In this document: positions 24,803 to 36,679 of the stretch, in pieces | Position numbering within the stretch: position 1 is the stretch's first letter | How the letters are laid out: every line of letters starts with the position of its first letter | Source: Perca fluviatilis | Taxonomy: Eukaryota; Chordata; Actinopteri; Perciformes; Percidae | NCBI RefSeq assembly: GCF_010015445.1 | Contig: NC_053134.1 | Coordinates: forward strand, 7,181,136 to 7,245,135 | Length of the DNA: 64,000 nucleotides | Direction: 5' to 3' | The notes under the pieces: model-generated | What the model was told of the DNA's origin: nothing | Seen by the model: the letters and a program-made list of their open reading frames with translations, nothing else | Database searches by the model: none | Position numbers and translations under genes: made by a program

Positions 24803-26640
24803 CATAACCTAAACTAAATCCTACTTAACATTTTGGTTTCAGGATGGCCAATATGGACAAAAAAACATGATATCATTAGATATACTTATTATAGTACATT
24901 TTCATAAAAGTATTGGACAAATACAAATTTTGACCTGATAATGGCACTAGTGGAAAAGTCAAAGTCAGCAGGATTCATCCTCTGGGGAACATGAATGTCT
25001 GTACAAGATTTCATGACAATCCATACAGTAGTTGTTGAGATATTTTGGGCCAAATAGAGCCCTCCTTAGTGCTTTGCGACATTGCAATAATGGCCTAATA
25101 CTCAGAGAGGTGATGAGGGATAGCTACCATGTCATTTTATATATCATCATATCCCCTACCCCTGTTTCAATCCTATCTTAAACGAAGTGGCGAGAACCTG
25201 CAAAATGTCTTTCCACTGCATCATTTCTTTCCTGAGAGCTTGTAAGGTTAAAAGCACAAGAACAGAAACAGCTGCTCAATGAGCCATATTAGCGAGATAA
25301 ATGTGTTGTTGACACGTTACACTGTGATGTCCTCTATTATGGTATAAACACAAACAGCTTAACAAGAGAGAACAGGACGGCAATAAAAGCAGAGCTTCGA
25401 CCGAGGTCTTTGAGTACTGAGTGTCTGAGACACTGTGATGGTTACCATGGTAAACGGATGGAAGTTACCACAGTAAACAGTTGGAGGGCATTTCTAAGGC
25501 TATACTGTACACAGAGGATTTGACAACATATTAGGAGTGCAGTAGCTGTGAAAACACTGCGACTTGTTGCAGGACTCTTCTGCAGAGCTGAGAACTTGAG
25601 GAGTGTGGAAACAAACTGGGGAGCCATAAAAAAAGCAACGTCCTGCTGCATCTACCTTCTACTACTGTATTTCCTTGTTTGTGAACTGGCGAAGGCTGTT
25701 GGCTTGACAGGAAGAGCCCCATTATACTGGAACGGTTACATAACATTTTTATGGCATTTTGTTGTGCATAAACTGGCAGACAGAGGCACAAAATGCATGC
25801 ACGCACAAAAACACACAGCGTCAGGGAAGCCCAAAGCACAGCGAACATCGAGGGATTGGCTCAGGGATGCCTCTCTTTTTTAAGCCACAAAGGGCAACAA
25901 CCAGACATTTTGACAGAGCAGCTGGGATTGTGATAGACCGATAAAGACAGGAGGAACGCAAATGTGACCGCTCGAGCACCTCAAAGCCAAGACGGAGAAA
26001 CTTCAGGGATAAGCGAGAAAGAGAGAGAAAATGAAAACAAGCTCTGCAATTTAAGAGGTGCTTGCATGATATACGGCTTGCTATACACATTCCTCAGATG
26101 TTACTCGAGCAGCAAAGGCCAATCACATGATTTACACACAGACACAAACGTGATGAAACTTGCCTGACTTCAACCTTCAACTATTAAAAAAACAACTTCC
26201 ATGATCATCTCTGGTCGCAAAACACAAAATAACTCATTTAGCTACATGGCTGTAATGAACAAAACCATATAACATCAATGTCCTTCTTTATAGTCCTGCC
26301 TTTAAAATCTATTATCTAATCAGAGCAAGCTATACCAAGAACAGACAGCCTGGGAAGCTATACCAATGTAGAATCTTGGTATGTAACAGAGACCATTTCA
26401 GTGGTAAACAAAAAAGGTTTTCTATCTCACAGCTTCTCATGTGAGCCACGTAAATGTTGAGTCATAAGGGCAATAATGCACTTCTGATCACATGTGACTC
26501 TGTAACTGACTTCATTTGACCCTACTGTATGTAACCAGCAAGAGAAGTGATTCACTTCTATCACTGTTCTATCGTCTATCTATCTATACTATCTATCACA
26601 TCGAACAAACAAGAAAGTCAAAGTCAAATAGTTTAGTCGT
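24803..26640. other. No gene seen
   Basis: Intergenic. ORFs at 25442-25883 and 25821-26167 occur in several frames on both strands over the same DNA and carry no domain. Confidence 0.4.
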
Positions 26641-27341
26641 AACAAGTGCAAACGCTACCTCTGTCAGATAGATGAGCGGAATAGCGCTGTAGTTCTTCCT
26701 CATGCCTCCTCTTCCTCACAGCCTGAGGTCAAAGTGCATGCCACAGCAGCTTCAGAAGACCCCTGCACATCTGAGAGCTCTGTCTGTCTCTTTGAAGTTG
26801 TAGCCCTCTGAGGGAGGAGGAGCAGTATGTGTGTGTGTGCCTGTCTGGTCGCGTGTGTGCAACCCTCTTATTGTGAAATATTTTTGCTTCCTGTGTAGGC
26901 AGCTATCAGGCTCAAACCAGCGGCTCCCTGTGCACCTAAAATCCCACCCTGCACTACGTTGCCTCGTCCTGGGGTGCGCTCCCAAGCCGTCCTGTTCTGT
27001 GCCGTTCTCACACACTTGGGAAAAGACCACCTTAAAAGGAATGAAGCAGCCCGAGCCGAAAATATTTTGATCTCTATCAGTCACCCTCCACTGGCCCGGG
27101 CACGCTTCGCCACAGTAACAACAACCTCAGCTGCCAATCAGGAGGGAGGGAGCAGGCAGACAGAGGATAGAGAGCAGGTGACGGAGAGAGAGAGAGAGAG
27201 AGGGTGGGGAGGAGGGAGGAAGGGGAGAGATTTTAAGGGAATGAATGAGTGTGGGGACGTTAAGTTAGTGCAGGAATATCCTGCCAGAGTCACTCCCTGA
27301 GGGGTGAACGCACTCCGCAGGACTGCAAAGCCAGATAACAG

Positions 27342-27343
<2 letters not shown>

Positions 27344-27416
<73 letters not shown>
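27344..27416. repeat. (TG)n microsatellite
   Basis: About 36 TG units. Confidence 0.95.
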
Positions 27417-27423
<7 letters not shown>

Positions 27424-27700
27424 CATGCGTGAGACCGAGGCTGGACTCTGCACCGACTCCCACTCATGCCCAAAGGTGTACTTTACAAGTGGGAGCGGGA
27501 GCAGGCTCAATGTTTTCTTGTCATCGAGCCAAACTAAAGCATAATGGTTTTATTCATCAATTCCACTGAAGACCCCACAACTAACAATACAACTATACTA
27601 TTTCTAAATTAGTGAGATAATCTTATATTTAGATTTAAAATCTAGTCAGACTTGTTTGAGTATGGTTTAGATTTTCTAGTGATAGAAAGATAGACAGATT

Positions 27701-27798
<98 letters not shown>
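27701..27798. repeat. (GATA)n microsatellite
   Basis: About 24 GATA units with one GAATA interruption near 27752. Confidence 0.95.
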
Positions 27799-28159
27799 TA
27801 ATCCGGCTTTAATCGTCCGTTACATTCAAGCCATTGCCAATTGAGTTGCTACAAAGCTAATGAAGACTATCAGCTCCACACAACTCTCTCTGGATTTCTC
27901 AGTATGACTATGTTTAGAAGACTGTGTCGTCCGGTGACTTTCGCGCGCAGAAACTCGAGTGAAGATAATGACCTCTTCTGAAGAGTCCGTCATGTTTTTT
28001 TAATCCTCCGTGTCCTCCTTGGTTACTAGCAACTGTGTGGAGGAGGGGGGTGGGGGCTGTGCGCAATCACGGAAGGCTTGTATCATGTGGACGCGCCGAC
28101 AGTGTTGTTGTCATTACTTAGAATTCCTCATGGGGGCGACAGAAACTACACACTATAGC

Positions 28160-28320
28160 TATCTATTATTTTTTGGGGGCTTTTTCCCTTTATTATATAG
28201 TGACAGAGGATAGATAGGAAAGCGCGAGCGAGATGGGGGATGACACGAAGCAAAGGGCAGCAGGTCGGATTCAAACCGATGGGGCGAATGCTCTTACTGG
28301 GTGAGCTAGAGGACGCTCCT
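28160..28320 (-). mobile_element. tRNA-derived SINE, minus strand
   Basis: On the minus strand an A-box-like TAGCTCACCCAGTAAGAGC and B-box GGTTTGAATCC are followed by TGCTGCCCTTTGCTTCGTGT and a T/A-rich tail. Related to, but diverged from, the copies at 5111 and 9142. Confidence 0.7.
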
Positions 28321-29656
28321 ACGCACTACAGCTTTAATTAACTTAATTAGTTATACCTGCACTTTTCTTGCTGGGAGATGTCAAAATGCCTGTCATGAAA
28401 AAGGGTTGTTTCCTAATAAATATAATTTGTTCTGCACTGGAGGTCACGACGATGGACAGGTGAACCCTGAGGATTACAGTCCACAAAACAACAGCATAAA
28501 AGTTTGAGACAAAATTCAAAAAATCTTGACAGCTTAAGCTTGACTTTTTCTTCCCATCTAGCTCTGAGTTTATCCCTCTCGTGTGCGGAAACACACATGG
28601 GAAGAGGCCAGAACTGGGACGTGGGTATTTTTACAGCCAAAATGCTAAGAGGGAGGCTTAAAAAATAAAAGACCCAAGGCTCCGACTCTGACCCATTAAG
28701 CACAGCTAACATTCGGAGAATTAGAGATAAAAATGGAAGCCTAGATCATCAAGTATATCACACTCAAATCCACGCATGGGGAGGAAGTTGGGCATGAATG
28801 ATGCAAGAAGAGAGGACGAGGAGGGAAGAAAAAAAAGCAAAAGACAGTGATGTTAAAGAGAGGAGATGGAGGATCAAAGAAGGGGAGTTGACGGACTATG
28901 AATACAGACGACGGATATGACAATTGGCAGGAGGGGAGATGGAAGAGGAAAAGAGGGCCGACATGGAGTGTGCCTGGACATCAAGACGACCCTCTTTAGC
29001 CTCTTCCTGGTGCCCTGCTGGCATCACTAGCAGCAGCTTCACTATACTGCTGCATCAGCACTTATGAAGGCTGGGAGAGATCATGTGCTCCATTTTTCAG
29101 AGGATGAATCAGACAATAGCTATCAGCTATCGGCTCATTTAAATGCCACTCAGGCTTATTGTCATCTGTCAAAGCATGTCCGGCTCATTCTTCTTAATTC
29201 ATTTCAACGTATAGAGACAATGCCTGCCTCCACTCTCTAACTGTTTACTAAATATAGACGAGAGAGGTTTGTTGTACACTAATATTCTGACTCAAGCAGA
29301 TTCCAAAAGCCCTTTTCATTGTCTTGCTGATCTTGCACTGATACAGTAACAGGGCTGACTCACAAGACATAGTCTAAATGAAAAGGAACAATGCCCCCTC
29401 TTGGATATGCAACACTATTACAGACACGTGTGTGCTGAACTGTTTTATACAGTATGTCTATGGTGCTGAAGCTTACATTGAGATGACTTTCTTCTTTTTC
29501 TTCTTCTTCTTCTTCCTCCCAACAATCCCCTCGAGGTAAAAGTGATGGAACAGTGAATCTCCTCATTTAACAGCTCCAGATCCCTGAAACTAGAAAGTCA
29601 ATTAATGTCTCAACTACCTAAACACAAATGTTAAGAAGTAGCAGAAATAGCACAAA
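28321..29656. other. No gene seen; short (TTC)n
   Basis: Intergenic DNA with a TTC run at about 29490-29513. No exon recognised. Confidence 0.4.
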
Positions 29657-30017
29657 TTAGGGCTGGGCGATATGAAGAAAATCAAATATGATGATATTTT
29701 TGACCAAATACCTCGATATTGATCCCGCAACGATATTGTAATGTTGACTATTGGTGCTTTCAAAAAATATTTACACAATGAGATTTTTGATAAATAACCA
29801 TCAGTAATGTGGATATAATGACTAAGTGGATAAAGGCAAATCATAGAACAGTTACCACAGTCTGGTAAGTTCAGAAAAGTACATCACTTTACTGTTATGC
29901 AGCCTTTAAAACCAGGAAAAGACAACACTTATGCCATATTACGATATCCAAAATCTAAGACGATATCTAGTCTCATATCACGATATCGATAGAATATCGA
30001 TATATTGCCCAGCTCTA
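29657..30017. mobile_element. MITE of the GGGCTGGGC-ATATCG family, inverse copy
   Basis: Starts TAGGGCTGGGCGATATGAAG and ends ATCGATATATTGCCCAGCTCTA. The inner sequence matches 12031-12403 and 33607-34347 in reverse orientation (GGTTTTAAAGGCTGCATA-like in the transverse strand). Confidence 0.75.
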
Positions 30018-30317
30018 GCACAAATAATGTTACAAGTAAAAGTCATGTATTCAAATTTTACTTGAGTAAAAGTACTACTAAGTATTAGCATAATACAATA
30101 CCAATCGTTTAGCACAATAAAGCCAATAAAGTGGCTACTATGTTCTTCGTCTTCTGTTAGCATGCTACAATTTGCTAATTAGCACTGGACACAAAGTACA
30201 GCGAATGCTGATGGGAATGTCATAAGATTTGCAGATATTTGGTCATAAACTAAAGTAAAATTTTAAATTTGGACCTGATGATGGCGCTAGATGAAAGCTT
30301 CAGGATCAGGATGTTCG

Positions 30318-30527
30318 CTAATCTGCGTTTCCTAGGATGGCCAAAACATGACCTGCCCTACTCTGTCTCTGATTGGCTAGTACTCGTTGCCTCCGTTGGT
30401 TGGATTGGTTAGGTCCAGGAATGAGGAGTGATATTGGTTATAAGAATACAAGGGTACGCCAATCAGAGGCATCGTAAGGCAGAGTAAGGCGGGTCATGCT
30501 TTGCCATCCTAGGAAACGCAAATAGCA
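30318..30527. mobile_element. Foldback MITE, GCGTTTCCTAGGATGGC ends
   Basis: The outer arms GCGTTTCCTAGGATGGCCAA and, at the right, the inverse of GCATGCTTTGCCATCCTAGG pair for about 45 bases with few mismatches and then continue imperfectly (CTCTGATTGGC against GCCAATCAGAG). Short loop, no coding. Confidence 0.75.
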
Positions 30528-32275
30528 AAGTGTTACAGCCATAGATATCTATGATTACAGCCTTCTTATATACTGTCTATGGTTACAGCCGTTGGAAATG
30601 TATATTTAATTTATTTTGGATACATAACACACACAAATGAGATTAAAGTTCACCTCCAGGTACTTTTTAAGACATTTACAAGTTTATTTACGTAAAAAAA
30701 ATGTCATCTAACTACTTATTCTCCCTTATTGAAAAAAATCTTAATCTATGCAGATATATTGACAGTTTAATAGAGCTAAATACTAGTCTGAACAATAGTT
30801 CTACAATAAGTCCTCCCTTCATGAAGGTTATAATGTTCAGGTTTTGTTCAAATTGTTTTAAAACAATGTTGATTTAACGTTTTGTCTTGTTGAGAAGTAG
30901 TTCTGTTATTTACTCTAACCTCATTGATATAAACAGGTGGGACTAAATAGTAGGGGCACCTAATATTAATTTAACAGCACCACAAACTACATCCTCCAAC
31001 ATTACCATAGAGTTAAATTCGCCCCTCTCTTTAACAGGTCCAAATCAAAACCAAACCTTCATAAAAGTAGGATTTATTGCAGGACCGTTGTATTAGACAG
31101 CATATGTTTTATCTCAGTGTACCTAATTTAACATAAAGTAACAGGTGAAAAATGGCTCAAATATCTACAGGTACCTATAATATTCAAAAAGTGGAAATAA
31201 TAAACAAGCACACAAACCTCTTGTTCTGCTCCTAGTTGGAGTTTCAAAGGGACTCTGGCACTGAGTCAGCATGAGTGTGCGTTGTTTGTCCAGTCACTTT
31301 CACACAGTCTGACCGGTCAGCTCTGGAGAATCTCTGCACACCTCCATGTCAAATGCTGCATGCTGCAACTTTCCTTCGGCTCAGCATAATCCTGCAGCGA
31401 TTAACTCGTAACAGAGACACAGTGCTGTAAGCTCACTGTTACACAGTCTCTGCTAACAAGTGTTGTTGTTGCTACTTCACCACCCGCCTGGGGCTTAAAC
31501 GATTAGTCAATTAGTCAATTAGTAGCCAGATATTTTTATAATCGATGAATTGTTTGTCGTTCGCAAAAAGGTCAAACATTCTCTGATTACAACTTCTCAA
31601 ATGTGATTATTGGATGCTATTGTTTATCAAATATGATAGAAAATGTCATATCTCCTCGTTATCTTTTGGATCTGGTACAGTAAATGATAACGGAATTTTT
31701 TTTTACTATACATGATATTGCTCATTCGAGAAAACTACTGGTAGATTTATCGTTAGTCACAGCCTTATAGCCAACTAGGTCAGGCTCAAGTAAGGTCGGA
31801 CCAAATGTTAAAAAACAACTTGGTAACACCAACTGATATTTCTGAACACAGGATTTGTCAGGGTGTTCTAAGAAGGTAAAAAAAAACTTGACGAAGGCCC
31901 CGGTTGAGTGAAAGGCAGACGTTTTTTCACAGGAATGCAATTGCATTTTTTTTTTTACATAAAAAAGTCTCGTGAATTTATCTGGGCAGTCGACCTAGCA
32001 TTAGATTTTTCTTTGAGTTCTAACAGTGACAAATTCCCTTAAAAAACATGTATGGAAATTCTGTTGAAGTGTAAGGGGATTTAAAATGATGAGAGAAAAG
32101 CAAAACATACTGTACATCCTGTTCCAGCTCTTCATTGAAGCTTTCTAAAGAGAGTGAAAGTGTTTTTAATGGCTGCACCATTCCATCAAATGGAAATGTT
32201 TTCAACCTGTGGGGAACATTGCTATTGTCAAATTGTAAGGACCGCCACACCCATCATAAATGTCTGTTTAGAGAT
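30528..32275. other. No gene seen
   Basis: AT-rich intergenic DNA downstream of ndufa12, with a worn ATTAGTCAATTAGT repeat near 31490-31560. Confidence 0.4.
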
Positions 32276-32281
32276 TTTATT
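32276..32281 (-). promoter_or_regulatory. ndufa12: Poly(A) signal of ndufa12
   Basis: AATAAA on the minus strand, about 50 nt past the ndufa12 stop codon, so the 3' UTR would be very short. The exact cleavage site is not visible. Confidence 0.6.
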
Positions 32282-32331
32282 TAGGACATGTTGGCAGGAT
32301 ACCATAATTTACAAATACGCAGTAAAGCAGT

Positions 32332-35232
32332 TCACTGAGCTCCAGCTTTGGGTGGAACCCACTCGTGGATCTTCTTGCGGGTGGTGGAGTAGGGCACGTA
32401 CTGCTGTGAGCTGCCACTCACGTTGAACTGGTGGACCTCAGCCAGGAACTTCTTTGGCTCTGGTGGGTGTGTGGTGGGAGGGTCGTCGGTCATACAGTGC
32501 AGCCAACGATGCCTGAAGAGTGAACAGGAAGAAGGTAGCTGGCTTACATTACAGCGCCAAGACAGTACAGTAGAACAACAACAAAAACAGTTAAAGTGCT
32601 CATATTATGCTCATTTTCAGGTTGATAATTGTATTTAGAGGTTATATCAGAATAGGTTTACATGGTTTCATTTTCAAAAAACACCATATTTTTGTTGTAC
32701 TGCACATTGCTGCAGCTCCTCTTTTCACCCTGTGCGTTGAGCGCTCTGTTTGAGCTACAGAGTGAGGCATCGCACTTCTGTTCCATCTTTGTTGGGAGTC
32801 TCACATGAGCAGTAGCTAGGTAAGGACTACTAGCCAGTCAGCAGCAGAGTATGAGGGCGTGCCCTGACAGTACCTAGGTAAGGACTAGCCAGTCAGCAGC
32901 AGAGTATGAGGGCGTGCCCTGACAGTACCTAGGTAAGGACTACTAGCCAGTCAGTTGCAGAGTATTAGGGCGTGCCCCGCTAGCAGCTAGGTGAGCATTA
33001 TAACGTGTTACAAAGTGACGCCCGTTTGTCTCTGAAGTAAAGGCTGGACTACAATAGAGCTGTTTGGAGCAGTTGGTGAACAGTGTTTTCTGTTGGAGAT
33101 GCTAAGTCCCTTTGGGTGGACTTTGGACTTTTTCACTTTGTAAACCTATAACATGCAAAAAAAGATATATAACACAATAAAAGAAACGGAAAAAGCCAAA
33201 AGCATAATATGAGCACTTTAATGTTTTTAAGTCATTTTTCAAAAACTAAACCTCAGTTCAAGTTTTTTATTCATGCATTATCATAATGTATGTATAAAAG
33301 AGGATTACTACAATGGGGATTTTTTTTTTTTATTAGTTCTACTAGGACCTAAAAAACGTGTTTAAGGTGAATAGTGTGCATTCCAAATTTTGCCCAGAAA
33401 CATGAAGAGTTTTAGCCCAAATGGTCCTTGCTTGCATTAATGCTACAACAAACTGCATGTCGTACCATTCAGCTGGAACCATGCTGCCGTCCACCTCCCA
33501 CATGGTGTTCTTTCCGTTCATCTCTGTGGTGTAGATCACCCAGCGGTGACGTCCTGAAAAAAAAAAAAACATTTTTGACACAGACAACATATTTGGTATA
33601 AGACAGTAGGGCTGGGCAATATATCAATATTATATCGATATCGTGATATGATTTGATTTTATTAGGATCCCCATTAGCTGATGCAGAACATCAGCTACTC
33701 TTCCTGGAGTCCACACAAAACATAAAACTACATTTTCAGACAAAACAAACAAAACTATAAAAAATAAGACATTTTCAGACAAAACAGTCATATAATATAA
33801 AAATAAGAGCAGTATAGCTAGTATTCTTTTCCTTGCATATATAGATATACATATTCCTTTCCATGTATTTTAATAGTACTATATAATATCACAATAAATA
33901 CATAAGAACAGAATATAGAAAAAATTCAATCTTACAACATCTTTGTTTACATATCAATATTCCTATACATAAACTAAGTACAAAAATGTAGTTACAGTCT
34001 TAGGGCCCTTAGATGATCCTTTACTTGTTTTGAGACTAGATATCGTATTAGATTTTGGATATCGTAATATCGTGATATGACGTAAGTGTTGTCTTTTCCT
34101 GGTTTTAAAGGCTGCATTACAGTAAAGTGATGTACTTTTCTGAACCTACCAGACTGTTCTAGCTGTTCTATTATTTGCCTTTTCCCCACTTAGACGTTAT
34201 ATCCACATTACTTATGATTATTTATCTAAAATCTAAGTGTGAAGATATTTTGTTAGGGCACCAGTTGTCAACCCTAGGATATCGATATTGAGGTATTTGG
34301 TCAAGAATATCGTGATATCTGATTTTCTCCATATCACCCAGCCCTATAAGACAGTGATAAAACAGCACCCAAATCTGCAAAATCCTCCTGAAAACCACCA
34401 TATTTTTGATGCAAATGTAAAGCACGTGCACACTGGAAGAAACTCGACTCACCAAAGAAGTAGTGCTTGCTGTCCTCATAGTATTTGTTTCCATATTTAT
34501 CCACGCCAACCAGGGCTCCTGTCTTCACATCATTCACCCTGTCAATGAAATGATGATAGTCAGGTTGTCCACTTTTCTATCGAGTTACAGCACGCTTCAA
34601 AAAAGACGCACACACACTCAGAGAGGCAGGTCTGTGTTACAAAAAGTCATCTTTTCCAACATTTGCCTTTGCAAAAAACAGACACGATGAACCAATTGCA
34701 GAAACTGAGACGTTGCTCAAATAAACACAGTTTAGTTAGTGACCAACTTGTGAGCCGCATTTATCAGTAACGTCAGTTCCTTAATTTTTCCTCAGTCGTG
34801 ATAGGAAGTTTAAGCGAGAGAACTGGTGCTGCTGAACCCACACTTAAATTGTGGAAATTTTTTTATGGAGTTTGGCATTGTAACATTCTGTTAATACACC
34901 AGCTAAAGTAATGTATCTGTGTCAAACGTTTCACAGCTATTTTAAATGTTTGTCGTCATTTCACGTCTGCTTGTAGGTCCAGACCTTCGGTCCAGATTCG
35001 GTTAGCTGGCTGGTTTAAAGTTAGCTGTCAACATGCTAACTCTGCTCTGAACAGAAACACCCGGGGTCACACATGTTTATAAAGCTCTCACAGTCCTCAA
35101 CAGTGGCTCATTGTAGACAATACAAGCTGTGGGATAAACTGACCTGAAAAACTGAGTTAGAAAACCTCGGACTCCACCATGACCTCCTATTTGCCCCAAA
35201 GCCCTTCGGACGAGGTTCGCATACTCCGCCAT
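32332..35232 (-). CDS. ndufa12: NADH:ubiquinone oxidoreductase subunit A12 (complex I accessory subunit B17.2), complete, 4 exons
   Basis: Accessory subunit of mitochondrial respiratory complex I, acting on the matrix side of the inner membrane. Four coding exons assemble on the minus strand: 35144-35232, 34453-34538, 33466-33553 and 32332-32512. All have GT-AG borders and compatible phases, giving 147 residues against 145 in human. The product begins [20 protein letters not shown] and keeps the family blocks [47 protein letters not shown] and [11 protein letters not shown]. The start ATG lies in AAGATGGCGGAG, a YY1-like context common in housekeeping genes. Intron 2 carries an ATATCG-rich MITE and intron 3 a TTAA-bounded MITE. 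The lone paralogue NDUFAF2 is a less likely identity, because the C-terminal third matches NDUFA12. Gene identity is secure; exon edges are my reading of the splice sites. Confidence 0.96.
32591..33221. mobile_element. TTAAAGTGCTCATATTATGC MITE, copy 3, in ndufa12 intron 3
   Basis: Complete copy with TTAA at both edges and inverted ends. Between about 32826 and 32970 an internal unit of about 55-60 bp (CAGTCAGCAGCAGAGTATGA, GGGCGTGCCCTGACAGTACC) is repeated nearly three times, making it 110 bp longer than copy 1. Confidence 0.85.
33607..34347. mobile_element. GGGCTGGGC-ATATCG MITE in ndufa12 intron 2, interrupted by another repeat
   Basis: Ends TAGGGCTGGGCAATATATCA and ATATCACCCAGCCCTATA. 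An insertion of about 385 bp (33649-34033) begins TTGATTTTATTAGGATCCCC and breaks the element at a point where the 12.0-kb copy is continuous. Confidence 0.75.
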
Positions 35233-35238
35233 CTTGCG
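35226..35238 (-). promoter_or_regulatory. YY1-like motif over the ndufa12 start codon
   Basis: The start codon sits in AAGATGGCGGAGT, close to the YY1 consensus AANATGGCGGC. A CGGAAG (ETS core) lies about 10 nt further upstream in plus-strand coordinates. Both are typical of nuclear genes for mitochondrial proteins; function is inferred from sequence alone. Confidence 0.4.
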
Positions 35239-36679
35239 ACGGAAGAATTACCGAGACGGACTGTTGTGCGTTAAAAACAGGATCGAGTATCACCAACCAG
35301 CCTGTCAACATTTAGTTCCACATACAGATAAAAATAAAAAAGGTGTGTATGGTAACTTATAATAATATTAATAATATAACTTATACTATTATAACTAAGC
35401 ATAAGTTACTATTTAAAAACTAATTTAATGTTAAACACTATATTAGCCAAAATTGCCCTGCAGGACAATAACATATATCTTATCTCTTATATATATTATA
35501 TCTCACAGCCAATTGACTTTATGCACAGAAGACACACTTATAATTAAAATACAGGTAAAATATAGCTGAAATATATAACTCACAAAACCCGGGAAAAAAA
35601 CACAAGACATAAAAAAAACACACACGCACGCGCACACACAAAAGATGCATAACAGGTGGAAAATTACCATTACAAATGCCTAGATATTAAAAGCTGTCAA
35701 ACTATAGAGAAGCAGCCTTTTGTAATAAGCTTCCATATAATTTCAAATCCTTCACACATCAAACATGAATGAATGGTAAATGAAAAAGTAAATCAGAAAG
35801 CAATTCTGGAGTATTCTGCAGCAGCAGAGCCGATGGTTCCTGACACAGACTTGAACTCTTTTAAATTAAAGGACAGTTTCTCAACGGGCTACATCCCGCA
35901 GGGGTGTCAAACTCAACTTCACTAAGGGCCACACTGGAAAAGGAGAATCGCATCAAGGGCCAGACATTTCGAAAAAATTGTCAAATATCTTTGACTGTAT
36001 TATTCCATGTCTCATATAGTCTTCTCACTTACAGCTTGGTCCACATAAAGCCCTTAAAAGGCAGCAAATAGTTCCTTAGAAATCTTAGAATTTAGCAAAT
36101 CAAGCAAAACAAAGATTACATTTTAAAAGTCGACTCACAGCAACCTGTTTCCCAGCTTGAATTTCAAAACTCTCTGCTTCTGTGGAAATGTCTGGGAGTC
36201 CCAAAGTCGGCAAATCTACCAAAGTGTCGTGTAGTTGCCGTTTGAAAAACAGTTTCCTGTCTTTTTGAACTTAAATTGATCTGCGGGCCGGATCAAAACC
36301 TGCCAGGGGCCGGGTTCGGCCCGGGGGCCTTGAGTTTGACACATGCTCTACTGCCTAAGAGGATGGATCTAACATCAAGTGTTGCAGCTCAGGGGGAAGT
36401 TTCGAGGGGAAATAGAGTATAAAGTAAAATTCAGAGCTCTGGCATCATGACTCACTCATAAAGAAAATGTCTTATCACACAAACCAGTGCTTTGATCGCC
36501 TGCTCCAAGAGAGACCCAGACGATAGATGCAAATGACAGTTGAACTACTTCCTCCCACATGCATTTGTCTGCACTGTGCAATTAAGTAGTGACAGTGGTC
36601 TGTACAGCTCCCTGCTTTTCATCCTTTGAAGTAACAGAACAGGAAATGAATACTTGACAAGATATATATTTATATATAT
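35233..36679. other. Intergenic between ndufa12 and fgd6; hAT-like repeat inside
   Basis: No exon, in particular nothing resembling the NR2C1 zinc-finger or ligand-binding exons. The span 35899-36348 is described separately. Confidence 0.5.
35899..36348. mobile_element. CAGGGGTGTCAAACTCA-ended hAT-like MITE
   Basis: The left end CAGGGGTGTCAAACTCAACT and the right end, whose complement reads GAGCATGTGTCAAACTCAAG, are inverted. GGGCCACACTGG and GGGCCGGATCAAAACC bodies are typical of a vertebrate hAT-type family. No clear 8-bp target duplication was found. Confidence 0.55.

Noticed and set aside
25442..26167. Overlapping ORFs of 60-111 codons as a small gene
   Set aside because: Open on both strands in several frames, with no domain, signal or splice support.
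35899..36348. A remnant of NR2C1 in the ndufa12-fgd6 gap
   Set aside because: The sequence is a hAT-like repeat with inverted ends; no zinc-finger cysteines or ligand-binding motif were found.
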